Source: an uncultured Collinsella sp. (GTDB lineage: Bacteria; Actinomycetota; Coriobacteriia; Coriobacteriales; Coriobacteriaceae). From it: a DNA stretch of 22,637 bases. Below the pieces are notes generated by a model. The model was not told the origin of the DNA. It did not search any database and worked only from the letters and a program-made list of their open reading frames with translations. Position numbers and translations under genes: made by a program. Numbering within the stretch: position 1 is the first letter of the stretch; every line of letters starts with the position of its first letter. The stretch spans positions 1 to 22,637 of the forward strand of contig UQWK01000033.1 in the NCBI GenBank assembly GCA_900544725.1, read 5' to 3'. This document shows positions 20,896 through 22,637 of this stretch, piece after piece.

Positions 20896-22637
20896 TTAGG
20901 CCAGCAGGTCGACTACGGTAAAGCCGGCGTTGCTCTTGGCGATGACTTCGCGGCCGCCAAAGACGCAGGTGGGCGACTCGGCTGCGATGCGCGTCACGTT
21001 GGCGCCGAGCGAGCGCAGCTCAGCGGGCGTGGCGGCGAGCATCTGGGCGCGGCGCTCCTCGCGGGCGTGCGGATCGAGCCCTGCCAGGTAGGTCGTGTTG
21101 CGGCGCTTGGTGAGCGCGTACGGCTTTACCGGCGCGTCCATGCCGCTCGCGCAGCTCACGATAAAGCCCTCAAAGGCGGCCTCGTCGGGCTCAAAGCTGC
21201 CGAGCCACGCACCCGCGCGCTCCACACGCTCAATCGAAGGGTCGATCGCAGGGTCGCGGTAGGTGTAGAACGCCGTCTGACGCTCGCCGGCCGCACGGAA
21301 TCCGCAGCCGTACGCGCCGCCCTTCACGCGGATCTCGTTCCACAGGTAGTCGTAGGAGAGCGCGTTGGCAGCCACCGCCCAGGCGCCCGTCACGTCAATG
21401 CCCAGGCGGCGCGGGTCGCACGCGCGCGCCGCAAAGCAGATGTCGCTGGGGATGACAAAGGCCTCGTGGCGGTCGCACGGCGCCGGCACCACGAGCGCGC
21501 CGCTGCCAGCACCGTCACCGTCGCCCGCGTCCAGTCCCAGGTCGCCCGCGGCAGCCCAGTACGCGTCAAAGTCCTCGTCGCTGCCGGTAAAGCTCGCCAT
21601 GCAGCCATCGGCCACAAAGATGCGGCCCGCCAGCTCGGCAAGCTTGGTACGCAGCCCGTCCAGGCGCTCGTCAAAGTGCTCGAGCAGATTGCGCAGGAAC
21701 AGGTAGAAGTCCACGCCCGAGAGCTGCTCGCGCACCACGGCCGAAGGCGAGCTGTAGCTCATCGCGCGACCCAGCGCCGCCGAGTGACCGTTGTTGATAA
21801 AGCCCTGTTCAAGCCCGATGCGGATCTGCGTGAGCACGTCGCGCACACGGTCCGCGTCGGCGTCCGCCAACAGCGTGCTCGACCACACTTCGCGCGGCAG
21901 GCTCGCCAGCGCATCGATCTTCTCGGACAGGGCGCCGGCGCTCACCAGCAGGTAGGGGCGCACGCCGTCCACGTCGGGCTGCGTCATGACCTCGGTTGTA
22001 AAGCTCAAAAAGCCCAGCTTGCCGGCGAGCAGGTTGTCGAGTTCCTCGGCCGAGTGCTCGCGCGTGGGCAGCTGCTTAAGCAGGCGGCAGAGCAGCGTCA
22101 CGTAGGGCAGGTCCTCAAATGCGACGCGGCTTAGGTCGAAATACTGCATGGCATATGCCAGACGGTTGGTGGGAATGTCGTGGCGCAGGCAGGGGATGGG
22201 CGCGGTCGTGTCCACAACGAGCGGCGGCTCGGGGCGCGCCTCGCCAATGTCGGATACACGCAGTCGCGGCAGCGTGGCCTTGTTCTCGGGCGTGTCCTCA
22301 GCCTCCTGCGCGGCACGCAGCGCGGCCGTGCGCTCGACCACGTCGGCCAGCTCGGCGCCGGTCATGGCATCGCGCTTGGCAGCAAGTTCGGCTGCCTCGG
22401 CACCCTCCGAACCCTCGGTGGCATCCACCGGCACCAGCTCGACGAGCGCCGTGTGGTCGTTGTCCAGCACCAGCTCGCGCAGCAGATCCTCAAAGTAGCT
22501 GCCGTCCAGCTCGCCGCGCAGCTCCTCGTACACCGGGCCGTACTTGAGCGCCAGCGTCGCGGCGTCGTCATCGTAGAGCCACGTGCTCAGCGCGTCGCAC
22601 GCAATGGCCACGCCGTCGGCGATGCCGTAGTCGCGCT
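20896..22637 (-). CDS. PreP-like M16C zinc metalloprotease, C-terminal part (5' end outside window)
   Basis: The frame is open to the window edge and ends at TAA; about 580 residues are visible. The segment ANALSYDYLWNEIRVKGGAYGCGF is the hallmark of the C-terminal half of presequence-protease-type M16C peptidases (the R and Y residues help bind peptide). LRHDIPTNRLAYAMQYFDLS and YLLVSAGALSEKI also fit. The catalytic HxxEH site is in the N-terminal half, which is not in the window. These are large single-chain proteases (near 970 residues) that form a closed chamber and degrade peptides; in bacteria without targeting peptides they probably clear oligopeptides. Short Asp/Gly/Ala-rich inserts (near DAGDGDGAGSG) are probably surface loops. 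Confidence 0.9.
   Translation of the reverse strand, partial: RDYGIADGVAIACDALSTWLYDDDAATLALKYGPVYEELRGELDGSYFEDLLRELVLDNDHTALVELVPVDATEGSEGAEAAELAAKRDAMTGAELADVVERTAALRAAQEAEDTPENKATLPRLRVSDIGEARPEPPLVVDTTAPIPCLRHDIPTNRLAYAMQYFDLSRVAFEDLPYVTLLCRLLKQLPTREHSAEELDNLLAGKLGFLSFTTEVMTQPDVDGVRPYLLVSAGALSEKIDALASLPREVWSSTLLADADADRVRDVLTQIRIGLEQGFINNGHSAALGRAMSYSSPSAVVREQLSGVDFYLFLRNLLEHFDERLDGLRTKLAELAGRIFVADGCMASFTGSDEDFDAYWAAAGDLGLDAGDGDGAGSGALVVPAPCDRHEAFVIPSDICFAARACDPRRLGIDVTGAWAVAANALSYDYLWNEIRVKGGAYGCGFRAAGERQTAFYTYRDPAIDPSIERVERAGAWLGSFEPDEAAFEGFIVSCASGMDAPVKPYALTKRRNTTYLAGLDPHAREERRAQMLAATPAELRSLGANVTRIAAESPTCVFGGREVIAKSNAGFTVVDLLA

Noticed and set aside
1..22637. CRISPR array, prophage or insertion sequence
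   Set aside because: No regularly spaced repeats, no integrase or transposase frame, and no phage structural genes are visible.

Overview
The window looks like chromosomal DNA from a high-GC gut actinobacterium of the class Coriobacteriia, most likely Collinsella. The reasons are the GC-rich codon use, the gene families present, and the many small intergenic palindromes built on ACCACCACAAAGG and GGGGACAG words. The genus is inferred from remembered features, not from a search. I see 22 genes: 20 complete, one cut at each edge, and one of the 20 (a transporter) interrupted by an in-frame stop. There is no rRNA, complete tRNA, insertion sequence or CRISPR array.

Layout. 1-1760: the 3' end of a threonine aldolase, a GNAT acetyltransferase, and a GntR/UTRA regulator facing away from the next block. 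1967-8936: a sugar or Amadori-product block. It contains a SIS-domain deglycase-like gene (SIS1), an EamA transporter broken by TGA, a mannose-family PTS (fused EIIAB, then EIIC and EIID), a second SIS enzyme (SIS2) and a HAD phosphatase-like gene. 9292-15351: a YitT membrane protein, a second GntR regulator, recQ, a third GntR regulator three bases after recQ, and a third SIS enzyme (SIS3). 15486-18220: an L-2-hydroxyisocaproate/L-lactate-type dehydrogenase, homoserine O-acyltransferase (metA) and 5-formyltetrahydrofolate cyclo-ligase. 18367-18952: a hicA-hicB toxin-antitoxin pair. 19174-22637: an anchored zinc-ribbon/EF-hand/YD-repeat protein and the C-terminal part of a PreP-like M16 protease.

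How the genes may work together. The three SIS proteins resemble FrlB/GfrF-type fructosamine-6-phosphate deglycases. A mannose-family PTS would import and phosphorylate the substrate in one step, so no separate fructosamine kinase is needed, and none is present. The deglycases would then release glucose-6-phosphate and an amine or amino acid. Each SIS unit is tied to its own GntR/UTRA regulator and its own operator-like repeats: TGTAT-type repeats for GntR1/SIS1, TATAACG-type repeats shared by GntR2, the EamA gene and the PTS, and ATAGAAC-type repeats for GntR3/SIS3. The exact substrates cannot be read from sequence.

The most notable oddities are the TGA inside the EamA gene together with the absence of TGA as terminator in all 22 genes; an Asp in place of the expected catalytic Glu in SIS1; and several unrelated palindromic or terminal-repeat elements between genes, one family of which brackets the hicAB pair.
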